Positions 36,198 through 44,692 are shown, numbered from the stretch's first letter. The stretch: 64,000 nt of DNA from Acinetobacter sp. ANC 4648 (GCF_002135345.1 NZ_NEGI01000004.1:30891-94890); one strand, 5' to 3'. The notes: generated by a model not told the origin, from the sequence alone. Numbers and translations are program-made.

Positions 36198-36556
36198 TTA
36201 GTTTTCAGAAGCACAGCTAATTTTTAAACTTTTTGAATAATCTCTGGTCACAATTTTTAAATCGAGTTCATATTGTTTTTGACTGTCATTCACACCTAAT
36301 AATTTGTCATGCTCAACGACAGTAGGTAAATATTTTTCTCTATAAAACTTTTGAAAATCCACACAGAGTATGTTTTTCTTTTCTTCTTTTTTTACTGTTT
36401 CAGAATCTAATTTGTGGAACATCTCTTCAATCTGAGATTCTATTACATCAATCTTCTTTTCTAACTCTATTATTTTGGATGACTCCCCATAGAATCATCG
36501 CTTTTATTAGAGCATGCAATCATTAACATTAAACTCATTAATAATAATTTTTTCAT
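36198..36556 (-). pseudogene. Frameshifted lipoprotein gene
   Basis: ATG at 36556 gives MKKLLLMSLMLMIACSNKSDD, a classic lipoprotein signal with Cys15, but the frame stops after 28 codons. A second frame directly continues the protein (ESSKIIELEKKIDVIESQIEEMFHKLDSETVKKE...KISCASEN). Joining needs one extra G in the GGGG run at 36485-36488: a G5 tract would give one frame of about 119 codons. The mature protein would be a coiled-coil lipoprotein. Either a real null allele, a slip-strand switch or a sequencing error. Confidence 0.7.
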
Positions 36557-36603
36557 ATGGTATCTTTTTATTATATGAGTACCGATAATAAAGGAAGTTA
36601 TGC

Positions 36604-37248
36604 ATGTGCTCAAATTATCACTTCCCCTCTAAAAAACGTCTTTCACTTTTAGATTTGCATGAATCAAAAATCAACCTTGATTTTGAGTCACATGTTTATC
36701 CTCTAAACCCTGCTCCAATTATCATGAGAGGTGCAGATCAGTTTGAGTTAGACATAGCCAAGTTTGGATTGATACCCCATTGGGCAAAAGAACTTAAGCT
36801 TGGTCGACATACTTATAATGCGAGAACTGAAACAGTAGCATCTAAACCCAGCTTTAAACATGCTTGGCAAAATAATAAATTCTGCTTAGTCCCTGTCGAT
36901 ATGTTTTATGAACCTAAATATATTGATGGGAAGCCATATTGGTATGCTATCTCAAAAGCCGATGGTAATTCCTTCACTGCTGCAGCTATCTATGAAGATG
37001 CCATAATTAACGGTAAACCGATACGATCTTTTAGCATGTTAACCATCAATGCTGATCACCATCCGTTTATGAAGCAATTTCATGAACCAAAGAATGAGAA
37101 GAGATCCATCATCGTTATTCCCGAGGAATACCGTAAAGACTGGTTAAGCACGACTCATGAAAAGGCACATCATTTCTTCTTTGAGATGAGTAACGAGTTT
37201 GTCGCTGCACCAAAAAGCCTTTTATCTGAGATAAGAGATTCGTTTTAA
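36604..37248 (+). CDS. SOS response-associated peptidase (SRAP/HMCES-YedK family)
   Basis: 214 residues from the ATG at 36604 (AGGAAG about 8 bases upstream). Cys2 right after the initiator Met is the residue that crosslinks abasic sites in single-stranded DNA; YNARTET supplies the conserved Asn, MFYEPK the Glu, and the His is in QFHEPKNEKRS, the 'H-x-P-x-x-E-K-R-S' variant rather than H-x-R-M-P. It protects or senses abasic sites. Divergent from the frameshifted lipoprotein gene. Confidence 0.88.
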   Translation: MCSNYHFPSKKRLSLLDLHESKINLDFESHVYPLNPAPIIMRGADQFELDIAKFGLIPHWAKELKLGRHTYNARTETVASKPSFKHAWQNNKFCLVPVDMFYEPKYIDGKPYWYAISKADGNSFTAAAIYEDAIINGKPIRSFSMLTINADHHPFMKQFHEPKNEKRSIIVIPEEYRKDWLSTTHEKAHHFFFEMSNEFVAAPKSLLSEIRDSF

Positions 37249-37484
37249 ACTTGATAGATCATTATCTTAAAGCAGCCTAAATAATCACACTATCAACAAA
37301 TTTCTCCATTTTGATTTTTTTTATCCTTTAATTACCAAATTAGGTTCCTGCATATAGAAAACCTGCCGCTTCTGTCCAAATCACACATCTCGATTAAACA
37401 AATAATATCAAAGATTATAATCATAACGATTAGCTTAACTTAGATATTAAATTTACTTTTTAAAGAAATAAATTAATTAATGCA

Positions 37485-37525
37485 TGTATGCAACTTAATC
37501 TATTTTGTAGATTAAGTTGCATACA
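37485..37525. repeat. Perfect 18-bp hairpin in convergent region
   Basis: TGTATGCAACTTAATCTA and its exact complement flank TTTTG, between the SRAP and MBL-fold genes (343-base space, otherwise empty). It lacks a clear T tract, so it may be a bidirectional terminator or a mobile repeat. Confidence 0.6.
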
Positions 37526-37591
37526 AATAAAATTTTAAATGTTCTAATGCTCTTATAAACCTTGATTTTAAGAACATGAACTACCTTTAAA

Positions 37592-38452
37592 TCATTTCCA
37601 CTGCATTTCACCAGTTAGTACTTTTGAACTTAATTCTAAAGAGCTTTCTTCCACTAAATTTGGATACTTTTCTTTTAATGCTGCAATCACAGATGCAGAG
37701 TTTTTATGCTCTTTCAAAACCTGATCAACATCTACAAGATACTGATAGGTAAAGTCGATGGCTTTTTTTCCAGAAGGAATTTCACCCATGTAATGTCCAG
37801 GAATAACAGTATTTGGGTGTAATCGATTTATTTGTTTCACAGTTTTACGCCATTCATTACGTGCTTCTTTCGTTTGTGTATCTGCTGTCCACAAATGAAT
37901 ACCTGAAGATAAACCTACGCCTCCCAGAATTGTACGATTACTTGGAACCCACAGATAAGAAGCATATTTACCTGATGCCTTAATCTCAATTTTTTCACCT
38001 TCTAGCTCAATCGTTTTATCTTCAATTGCGCGAGGAACAACAATTTGTGACGGTGCTCCAGCTTTTAAAATTGGCCCCCAATAGGCAAACTTACCATCTT
38101 TCGTTGCTTCTATATGTTTGACGACTTCAGGCGTTGCAATCACTTTTGCATTTGGAAATACTTGTACAAGTGGTTCTAAACCGAAATAATAATCTGGATC
38201 ACCTGCTGTAATCACAATGTATTTAAGGTTTTTACCACTGTCCTGAATAAGTTTAACCAAGTTCTTTGCATCATTGACACTAAATTGTGCATCCACAAGC
38301 ACAGCATCTTTTTCACCAGAAATCAAAGTCGATGTAACAGGGAAAATACCTTGTGCTTGAGGGTTATAAACTTTATAGCTTAACTCCGTTGCAAAAGCTG
38401 AAGCACTCAGTGCCATTGAACTTACAAGAAGTGATTTAAGAAGTAATTTCAT
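37592..38452 (-). CDS. Exported MBL-fold protein with altered metal site
   Basis: 286 residues with a Sec signal peptide (LLLKSLLVSSMALSASAFA). Metallo-beta-lactamase fold: 'TSTLISGEKDAVLVDAQF', a central 'YIVITAGDPDYYFGLEPL' and 'NTVIPGHYMG'. The usual HxHxDH motif reads A-G-D-P-D-Y, keeping only the Asp, so metal binding is changed or lost; the later His (PGHY) is kept. It lies 23 bases after a DsbA-like gene and is probably in its operon, under the divergent HxlR regulator. Confidence 0.8.
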   Translation of the reverse strand: MKLLLKSLLVSSMALSASAFATELSYKVYNPQAQGIFPVTSTLISGEKDAVLVDAQFSVNDAKNLVKLIQDSGKNLKYIVITAGDPDYYFGLEPLVQVFPNAKVIATPEVVKHIEATKDGKFAYWGPILKAGAPSQIVVPRAIEDKTIELEGEKIEIKASGKYASYLWVPSNRTILGGVGLSSGIHLWTADTQTKEARNEWRKTVKQINRLHPNTVIPGHYMGEIPSGKKAIDFTYQYLVDVDQVLKEHKNSASVIAALKEKYPNLVEESSLELSSKVLTGEMQWK

Positions 38453-38475
38453 ATTATTCTCTCTTTAAAATTAAA

Positions 38476-39132
38476 TTACGCTTTAAGTAATTGCTGATCT
38501 ATAAACTGAACGAAATCCTGTGGTTTATTGTAAAAGCTATCTATTGGTATCTTCTTCATTTCACCAGATTGATTTTCAAATACCAATGTTGGAAAACCCT
38601 GTCCACGCACATGTGCTAACAATTGACGTGCATGATGAATACTTTGATCCATAAGCTTCTGATCCACTGCATCTAAATATTTTGACCATTGGTCATCATC
38701 AATCCCTAACTCGAAAGCAAGTTGAGCAAGCACACTGTATTGGGTGACATTTAGACCATTCTGATAGTAGCCCTGTTGTATTAAGTTTAAGAGCGATAAC
38801 ATTGAGCCATGCCCTAAACCTTGATGAATACTCAATAAAGCATGAGTTGCAGGAATAGAGTCCATGATTAATGTCGTATCTGTAAGCAAACCATTTTTAT
38901 AATCATCTCCAAAATCTACACATGTGAGTTGATGTATCTGCTGATCATAATGAATGATTTGTGCACGCATTACTGCTGTCATTTGCGGTTGGTGATTTCC
39001 GCTATAAAGTCCACCAAAATGTAAGCTTTGGAAATCTGGAAATTTTTCTTCGGCTGCATTAATTAAAGGTAATGCACCATAGCTCCAGCCGCAGATAGGA
39101 TCGAGAATCCAATGTAAAATTGGAGAAGCCAT
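38476..39132 (-). CDS. DsbA-family thioredoxin-fold protein
   Basis: 218 residues from the ATG at 39132 (GAGAGTAAG upstream; the longer frame is less likely). FrnE/DsbA-like fold: WILDPICGWSYGALPLI with a CGWS active site in place of CxxC, a large helical insertion, and the cis-Pro loop GQGFPTLVFEN. With one active-site Cys it is more likely a glutathione-linked or isomerase-like enzyme than an oxidant. No signal peptide from this start. Operon with the MBL gene and divergent from an HxlR regulator. Confidence 0.82.
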   Translation of the reverse strand: MASPILHWILDPICGWSYGALPLINAAEEKFPDFQSLHFGGLYSGNHQPQMTAVMRAQIIHYDQQIHQLTCVDFGDDYKNGLLTDTTLIMDSIPATHALLSIHQGLGHGSMLSLLNLIQQGYYQNGLNVTQYSVLAQLAFELGIDDDQWSKYLDAVDQKLMDQSIHHARQLLAHVRGQGFPTLVFENQSGEMKKIPIDSFYNKPQDFVQFIDQQLLKA

Positions 39133-39219
39133 AAACTTACTCTCAGCAATAAAAATATGATTTAAAATATACGAAGAACCGCACATTTCAGGTGATATTT
39201 GCTATAGTAAATAAGACAG

Positions 39220-39250
39220 TTACTTTTTGTAAGTACTTACCAAAAAGTAA
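39220..39250. promoter_or_regulatory. 31-bp palindrome, probable HxlR operator
   Basis: TTACTTTTTG, then the self-complementary TAAGTACTTA, then CCAAAAAGTAA form a near-perfect palindrome (one extra C) between the divergent DsbA-like and HxlR genes, 25 bases before the HxlR start. HxlR-family proteins bind such dyads. Confidence 0.75.
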
Positions 39251-39274
39251 GTGCTTCTTTATGGCGGAAAAGAT

Positions 39275-39616
39275 ATGAATACTGATAAATCTTGCTTAGT
39301 CGCAAATGTTCTATCAAAGAATTGCCCCTCTAGAATTACGCTGATGCATTTAACTAATCGTTGGGGGGTACTTGTCATGTTTAGTCTAAGAAAAGGGACA
39401 CATCGATTTAGTGAATTAAGACGAAGAATTGATGGTATTAGTGAAAAAATGTTGACTCAAACTTTACGTGATTTAGAAAATGATGGCTTTATCGTTCGTA
39501 AAGAATATGCAGTTATTCCTCCACATGTAGAGTATTCATTATCTGCAGAAAAAGGCGTTGAAATTGCTGAAAAAATTTATGATTTAGTTGACTGGATTGA
39601 AAAAAATACAAATTAA
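39275..39616 (+). CDS. HxlR family transcriptional regulator
   Basis: 113 residues from the ATG at 39275 (GGAAAAG upstream). Winged helix: 'CPSRITLMHLTNRWGVLVMFSLRKGTHRFSELRRRIDGISEKMLTQTLRDLENDGFIVRKEY'. The Cys before the HTH (KNCPSR) is where redox- or aldehyde-sensing HxlR proteins such as HypR/YodB carry their sensor Cys. Divergent from the DsbA-like/MBL pair and next to a strong palindrome, so it probably controls both. Confidence 0.9.
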   Translation: MNTDKSCLVANVLSKNCPSRITLMHLTNRWGVLVMFSLRKGTHRFSELRRRIDGISEKMLTQTLRDLENDGFIVRKEYAVIPPHVEYSLSAEKGVEIAEKIYDLVDWIEKNTN

Positions 39617-40050
39617 GTAGAAAGCTTATAGGTCATCTTGCAAAAAAACTTACTTTATTCTTAGTATGTATTTTACAAAAAATTGCTGCTCTACTAACTT
39701 TAAGTAAAGCTAAGATATGAGACTAATCATTTTTTTCAACATAAATATATATAACAAATAACTGATTTAGTTATATTTTTTAATTTTATCTGTTTTTCGA
39801 TGTATAGCGTTACATTATAATTAATTGACTCTAAAGTTATCCCAATAAATACAAATAACGCCAATCATCACAATCTTTATAAATACCAAACAAAACATAT
39901 TGTTATGTAATATAGAAAGCAGTAGTCGATTGAGTTTGGCTAATATTCAACTATAAGTCTTCTACCATGCTTTGAAAAAATTGACCTGTACACACAACAT
40001 TTCAATAGATTGGTTTTCATCTAGTAACTAACATTCTTTTGAATGCTAGT
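39617..40050. other. Intergenic AT-rich stretch
   Basis: 430 bases between the HxlR gene and the antirepressor remnant; all frames are closed and I see no RNA gene or clear repeat. Confidence 0.4.
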
Positions 40051-40341
40051 CTATTCTAAGTAATTCACTGCGTTTTGGAATATGAGATTGTAACCTCTTA
40101 GAGTAAACATACGAATAATTTTGGTTAAATTCATATTTTTCTTTAAGACACTTGAATTGAGAATCTCGATAAAATTATTTGATTTAACGAACGTTGTTAC
40201 TGTACTTGATGAATTAAACTTCTCTTGATTACGATCATATACCTCTGTCCCAGCATCTGACTTTAAATATCCTAAGACTTTAGCTATTTCAGTTGCAGTT
40301 AAGCAAAGCTGATCAGCTTATTGAAAGGACTCAATTTTCAT
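40051..40341 (-). pseudogene. Phage antirepressor/BRO-like remnant
   Basis: From the ATG at 40341 the frame reads MKIESFQ, then TAA, then continues open as ADQLCLTATEIAKVLGYLKSDAGTEV...NLIFQNAVNYLE to TAG 40051-40053. The 'L-x-x-T-A-T-E-I-A-K-V-L-G-Y' stretch is like the N-terminus of BRO/Ant phage antirepressors, which begin 'MxIExF' and then 'vakDVAkaLGY'. The in-frame stop and short length mark it as a decayed gene. Family call is by pattern. Confidence 0.5.
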
Positions 40342-40349
40342 AAAATTAA

Positions 40350-40769
40350 TCAGCTATCTATAGGTCTATCTCCTAATATTTGGATGAACCGCAGTAAATA
40401 ACCGTCAGGATCTTGGACTAAACATTGTTGCTGACCATGTTCAATATTGTCTACACGATACCAGCGTTCTTCAAGTACTTGATATAAGGGCCAATTGGCT
40501 TGAGTTAAACGAAATAGAATTGGATCGATCTCTTCCACTTCTATTTGAAAATTGATTCCTCTTCCTAATGGATAGCTCAATTCAGATGTAATCCATTGCT
40601 CATCTTGTTGTTGCTCCAACATAAACTGTACCCCTTTGAGATCCAAATACAGGAAGTTTTCTTCTTTACGCTGGTACAACACATCAAAACCAAGGAGATC
40701 AATCCAAAAAATTTGACTTTGATTTAAGTCAGTTACTATGAGTTCAGGGACGAGTTTATTTCTATTCAT
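40350..40769 (-). CDS. VOC (glyoxalase/bleomycin-resistance) family protein
   Basis: 139 residues. Two beta-alpha-beta-beta-beta modules: 'LVPELIVTDLNQSQIFWIDLLGFDVLYQRKEENFLYLDLKGVQFML' and 'INFQIEVEEIDPILFRL...QQQCLVQDPDGYLLRFIQ'. The pattern is close to BLMT-like bleomycin resistance proteins that bind drug as dimers without catalysis, but a glyoxalase-type enzyme is equally possible. Single gene with its own start at 40769. Confidence 0.82.
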   Translation of the reverse strand: MNRNKLVPELIVTDLNQSQIFWIDLLGFDVLYQRKEENFLYLDLKGVQFMLEQQQDEQWITSELSYPLGRGINFQIEVEEIDPILFRLTQANWPLYQVLEERWYRVDNIEHGQQQCLVQDPDGYLLRFIQILGDRPIDS

Positions 40770-41005
40770 AACGATTTATTTCCAATTGTAATATTAAAAA
40801 ATAACTTGCAGACTAGGCTTAAATCACAGATGTCATTTTTCAGTACTTAATACTAGTGGCATAATAAAATATTAATAGCTTTTAATATGACGACATTCTA
40901 TGAGTCCGTTGATTTTAGAGTTAAAAAGAAATTACTAATTTATAAACCAATGCAAAAGAGTTTTAATGCGGTGGGAAAAATAATTTTACTTCTATTATTT
41001 AACTT

Positions 41006-41033
41006 AATGACGTTAATCCATATTATGTTAACT
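41006..41033 (+). other. Decayed dif-like site
   Basis: XerD-like TTATGTTAACT (9 of 11) with spacer TCCATA; the XerC side (AATGACGTTAA) keeps only 5 of 11. The XerD arm and the following 17 bases (ACTTTAGAGAAACTTAA) repeat, with two changes, the flank of the good site at 43968. The surrounding 40770-41141 has no convincing gene apart from this. Confidence 0.4.
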
Positions 41034-41141
41034 TTAGAGAAACTTAACTTGATAAATGATAGATACTTATCAGCTCAACATCCACTAAAGATAAGCCTTA
41101 GAACAACTTTTATAATCTACAATTAGGATCGTATTTTAAAC

Positions 41142-42137
41142 ATGCCTAAAAAAAACTCAGATGCTGGTGTATTTTTATGGATGACTTATCAAACCATGCA
41201 AAATATGGGTTTAGATGCAGCATCTATTTTTGCAAGCGTTAACTTACCTGATCAACCTCCTGTTAAAAATATTCGTCGTAATAATTCAACACAAAATAGA
41301 TTTTGGAATGCCGCAGAAAAAATTAGCCTAGACCTTGATATTGGATTACATGTTGGCGTACAGATGCCTGTTTTTAGAGGTCTCATTATTGAATATTTAT
41401 TCTTAAGCAGTGCAACTTTTGGTGACGGTTTAAAACGTACTTTACACTATCAGGAAATTCTTACAGATGTATTTGATCTTTCTTTAAGCATTGATGGTGA
41501 TACTGCTATTTTGTCAGGTTTTGAACATCCAGTCAGACATTATCTTGAGTGTGCAATTGGTATTCTACTTTCATTTTTTCAATATATTACAGACGATGAT
41601 TTTAAACCAATTCAAATCTCTCTTACACATTCTCAAGGTGCATCAAAACAAGCTTATGAAAATGCATGGGGCTGTCCTGTAATTTTAAACCAAAGTAAAG
41701 GAGCTATTTTCTTTCCAAGCAAACTCCTACAGAAAGCCTCTCTTTCTGCAGGACCTGAACTTCTTAAAATTCATGAAAATTTGGCAGAACAACAACTCAA
41801 CATATTAGAAAAACATCAATTAGTGTATGAAATCGAAAGTTTATTTAGTAATGGACTATTAGAGTCTAGACAATTTAATCAAAACTTAATTGCAAAGTAT
41901 CTCAATCGCAGCCCTCGTACACTACGAACAGATTTACAAGCCATTCAAACCAGTTATGAACAAATTTTAAATCAGTACCGCGAACGCCTAGCACGGAAAT
42001 TACTTGCCAATACTCAAGAGACTATTGACCAGATTGTATATTTAACAGGTTTTTCAGAGCACTCTGCTTTTACACGTGCATTTAAACGATGGACTGGTGA
42101 AACGCCAAGTTCATATCGCCAACGAAAACAACGATAA
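41142..42137 (+). CDS. AraC family transcriptional regulator (OruR/ArgR-like)
   Basis: 331 residues. N-terminal arabinose-binding-type domain ('AGVFLWMTYQTMQNMGLDA ... GLHVGVQMPVFRGLIIEYLFLSSATFGDGL') and a C-terminal double helix-turn-helix: 'NQNLIAKYLNRSPRTLRTDLQ' and 'TIDQIVYLTGFSEHSAFTRAFKRWTGETPSSYR'. Found 97 bases before a fatty-acid-hydroxylase-family gene on the same strand, which it probably activates. Confidence 0.9.
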   Translation: MPKKNSDAGVFLWMTYQTMQNMGLDAASIFASVNLPDQPPVKNIRRNNSTQNRFWNAAEKISLDLDIGLHVGVQMPVFRGLIIEYLFLSSATFGDGLKRTLHYQEILTDVFDLSLSIDGDTAILSGFEHPVRHYLECAIGILLSFFQYITDDDFKPIQISLTHSQGASKQAYENAWGCPVILNQSKGAIFFPSKLLQKASLSAGPELLKIHENLAEQQLNILEKHQLVYEIESLFSNGLLESRQFNQNLIAKYLNRSPRTLRTDLQAIQTSYEQILNQYRERLARKLLANTQETIDQIVYLTGFSEHSAFTRAFKRWTGETPSSYRQRKQR

Positions 42138-42234
42138 GGTCATTTGACTATAGTGGCAACCCTTAGACGGCCCTTTCAGTCAAATAATTTAACCTCTCCT
42201 TTCATATAATAAAATTATCTGATAATGGAGTATT

Positions 42235-42867
42235 TTGAGTATGCTTGGCTTTCCTGTAGGTATTTTTGTTGCAAATGGGCTGGAATGGTATTTTCATAAA
42301 GCTTGGTTACATGAATATCCTAGCAAATATCGTAACAGTCCCTTTTTTACACATATTGCACATCATAAGCGAGCTCGTTTAAATCATTTTAATGATGAAG
42401 GCTATGCTGAATCAATGTTTAAGAATGCAGAAATTTATAATGAAAAGACTGCACTTATTGGACTAGCTGGTGCAGCAACTATTTTTTTACCCGTTGCACC
42501 ATTCTTTACCGCTGGGCTTTACTATGGGATATGGAATTATTGGAAAGTTCATGCCAAATCTCATTTAGACCCTGAATATGCCCAAAAACGAATTCCTTGG
42601 CGTTATGATCACCATATGACAAGTAATCAAAATGCCAATTGGTGTGTAACACGCCCGTGGTTTGACTATATTATGGGGACACGTATTACCGCGGAAGCTT
42701 CTGAAACAGAAACCAATCCTTTAGGAATGAAGCTACCTATTTGGCTTGAAAAACCTGTGAACTCAGCAGCACGTCGATTATTAAAAAAATCATATTCAAA
42801 AATTGAGCAGAACTCTAAAAAAGATCAATCTGACCTAAAAAAAGGAATTGAAGAAGAACTGGCTTAA
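42235..42867 (+). CDS. Fatty acid hydroxylase/sterol desaturase superfamily protein
   Basis: 210 residues with a TTG start (an ATG at 42241 is also possible; GGAG sits just upstream). Clustered histidines of the membrane diiron hydroxylases are present: EWYFHKAWLH, FTHIAHHKRARLNH, KVHAKSH and WRYDHHMTSNQNANWC. Two or three hydrophobic stretches (LIGLAGAATIFLPVAPFF). It likely hydroxylates or desaturates a lipid; substrate unknown. Follows an AraC regulator. Confidence 0.82.
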   Translation: MSMLGFPVGIFVANGLEWYFHKAWLHEYPSKYRNSPFFTHIAHHKRARLNHFNDEGYAESMFKNAEIYNEKTALIGLAGAATIFLPVAPFFTAGLYYGIWNYWKVHAKSHLDPEYAQKRIPWRYDHHMTSNQNANWCVTRPWFDYIMGTRITAEASETETNPLGMKLPIWLEKPVNSAARRLLKKSYSKIEQNSKKDQSDLKKGIEEELA

Positions 42868-42938
42868 CCTGAATAACCACCAATTTTGCAAACTCTATTC
42901 GTGATAAAAATCGCCACTTTGCAATCATTTCTATTTTT

Positions 42939-42966
42939 ATTTAGCATAATTGGTATTATACGAAAT
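42939..42966 (-). other. dif-like Xer site
   Basis: Minus strand: XerC arm ATTTCGTATAA (perfect), spacer TACCAA, XerD arm TTATGCTAAAT (10 of 11). About 70 bases after the stop of the hydroxylase gene. Confidence 0.78.
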
Positions 42967-42992
42967 AGCCCTCACTTGAGGGTTATTGTAAA

Positions 42993-43021
42993 TAATACTT
43001 TTTCACTTGCTCATCGATTCA
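42993..43021 (+). repeat. Duplicated Xer-flank repeat, copy 2
   Basis: Second copy of the 29-base sequence found at 36131-36159 (one base different), again about 27 bases after a dif-like site and its CCCTC/GAGGG hairpin. Confidence 0.75.
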
Positions 43022-43072
43022 CCACCTGTTTTCACCCATATATCAAATTGATATAAACGCATTTATTTAAGT

Positions 43073-43100
43073 ATTACGTATAAGCGATTTTATGTTAATT
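43073..43100 (+). other. dif-like Xer site
   Basis: XerC arm ATTACGTATAA (10 of 11), spacer GCGATT, XerD arm TTATGTTAATT (10 of 11). Inverted relative to, and about 107 bases from, the site at 42939. The rest of 42868-43247 holds no gene. Confidence 0.8.
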
Positions 43101-43247
43101 TTAGGATAACTAATAAATAATGACGATTTTTTCTTAACAGAAAAATTGGTAGTTGGTTTAATTAAATCCAAAAAATTTAATAATGGGTTAATTAAAATGA
43201 CTTATTAAATTAGACCATTACAGTTTTTTTAGTTTTTAGGATCAATA

Positions 43248-43829
43248 ATGAATAGTACTCTTAGAATAATATTTACCGTCAGTATAGTCTCCAACTTGGG
43301 AGCATGTGTTGGCAATATGAATCCAACAGGCGGCAATAGTAAGCCTGATTATCCCTATTACTTCACTACAAAACCAGTCATTGTAAAAAAGATCGCTGTA
43401 CCTATCGGCACAAAACTAGAATATGAAGAACAGTATTTTAAATCAGGTCAGCAAAATTCATTACTGAATGAAAAAAAACTAATTAGCATTTCCTTCCCAA
43501 AAAATCAATCAATGAATTGGGCTGGCGTGCCAATTGGCTCTATTAACAAATATTTTAACTCAGAAATGAAAGGCTTCTCCGTTTATGCACGTTTCAAGCA
43601 ACTAACAAGCGATAAGCAAACACGCTTTTCTCGGCTTTGGCAAGAATGCGATGATAACTTAGGCATTAGTGTTAAAAATACCGATGACTGGTCATTTAAT
43701 CTTAATAATATCAACAATATCGATAGCTGTAGTGTTAACTATCAACGCTATTTTAAAAATAATTTACCACAACAAGATTACCTAGATCAGCTATACCAAG
43801 AAATGCAAAAAGCAGGAAAAGTGAAATGA
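43248..43829 (+). CDS. Lipoprotein of unknown function
   Basis: 193 residues with a lipoprotein signal peptide (RIIFTVSIVSNLGAC, Cys20). The mature protein starts with a Gly/Asn/Pro-rich linker and continues as a mixed domain with tryptophans and cysteines (RLWQECDDN, NIDSCSVNYQRYF) that could form a disulfide. It lies alone between two dif-like sites (43073 and 43968). No family recognised. Confidence 0.65.
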   Translation: MNSTLRIIFTVSIVSNLGACVGNMNPTGGNSKPDYPYYFTTKPVIVKKIAVPIGTKLEYEEQYFKSGQQNSLLNEKKLISISFPKNQSMNWAGVPIGSINKYFNSEMKGFSVYARFKQLTSDKQTRFSRLWQECDDNLGISVKNTDDWSFNLNNINNIDSCSVNYQRYFKNNLPQQDYLDQLYQEMQKAGKVK

Positions 43830-43967
43830 TTCGAGAAGTCAGGCCATAGTTACAAGTGATTTATTCTTTCTTAAAACTAAAATTTTTCCGTCAATCGTAG
43901 GCCATCCTATATAATAGAAAATTCAAATAAAATAATAGTAAAAACAGTACCTTAGTAATATTCTTTG

Positions 43968-43995
43968 CTTTCGCATAAACTGTATTATGTTAGCC
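43968..43995 (+). other. dif-like Xer site
   Basis: XerC-like CTTTCGCATAA (9 of 11), spacer ACTGTA, XerD-like TTATGTTAGCC (8 of 11). Followed by a flank that recurs at 41034. Confidence 0.6.
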
Positions 43996-44104
43996 TTAGA
44001 GAAACTTAAATATATTGACTCCAAACTTCACAAGAGTATTGGATTTAAATGGAATGTGAGTTTATACAATGGATACTCATTAAAATATTAAAAAAGGTAA
44101 TTAA

Positions 44105-44614
44105 ATGCTCGATTTGATAAAATTTTTCCCTGAAGATGAAATTACTACTGGTATATTGCTAGATGGCGAATATGAACAATTCAATTTAAATCTAATAGAT
44201 TGAGCTAAAAAAATTATATTGCCCAATAGAAGCATACTGCGAAAAACTCATTAAAAAATAAAGAAGTTTCAGCTTTTATAAAAAATTATGAAAATGCTCG
44301 GCGTCATGTAAAGGTGATTGGAATATATACGATTATTCCTAAAGAGGCCACTATTCATAAAATGACTTAATTTCTGAAGATAATAAAGATTTTTTATTAC
44401 TGAATCTTTTATTTTTATTACTGAAAATGAAAAAACGTTCATTACAAATAAGTTATTTAATAAAATTTAGAAGCCTTACGGAAGAACTTACCCTATTTTT
44501 TATTTCGATAAAAACAGAATAGATAAATTTTATTTATATCTATTAGATAGGGTAGAAGGAATTTCAAATTGGAAAATAACAGGCAAAGATTTACAAAGTA
44601 TTTTAAATCTTTAA
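44105..44614 (+). pseudogene. Shattered gene of unknown identity
   Basis: ATG at 44105 gives MLDLIKFFPEDEITTGILLD and stops after 32 codons; further protein-like pieces follow in shifting frames (SLKNKEVSAFIKNYENARRHVKVIGIYTIIPKEATIHKM; NFKLEN; WKITGKDLQSILNL to TAA 44612-44614). At least four frameshifts or stops separate them. The original protein cannot be identified. Confidence 0.45.
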
Positions 44615-44626
44615 AAATTACCTTTA

Positions 44627-44654
44627 ATTTAACATAACGGTCATCACCCAAAGT
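44627..44654 (-). other. Half dif-like site
   Basis: A perfect XerD arm in reverse (ATTTAACATAA, 44627-44637), spacer CGGTCA, then a weak XerC side (TCACCCAAAGT, 6 of 11). Lies just after the shattered gene. Confidence 0.45.
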
Positions 44655-44692
44655 ATAAATTTATTAAAATTAATCATTTAAGATTATTTTTG

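Noticed and set aside
36604-37248. Loss of the catalytic His in the SRAP protein
   Set aside because: The H-x-R-M-P motif seemed missing, but QFHEPKNEKRS supplies the His in a known variant form, so the active site is probably complete.
40887-41126. Plus-strand 79-codon frame with a hydrophobic middle
   Set aside because: It covers a decayed Xer-like site and shared repeat flank, has no ribosome site, and its residues look like translated AT-rich DNA.
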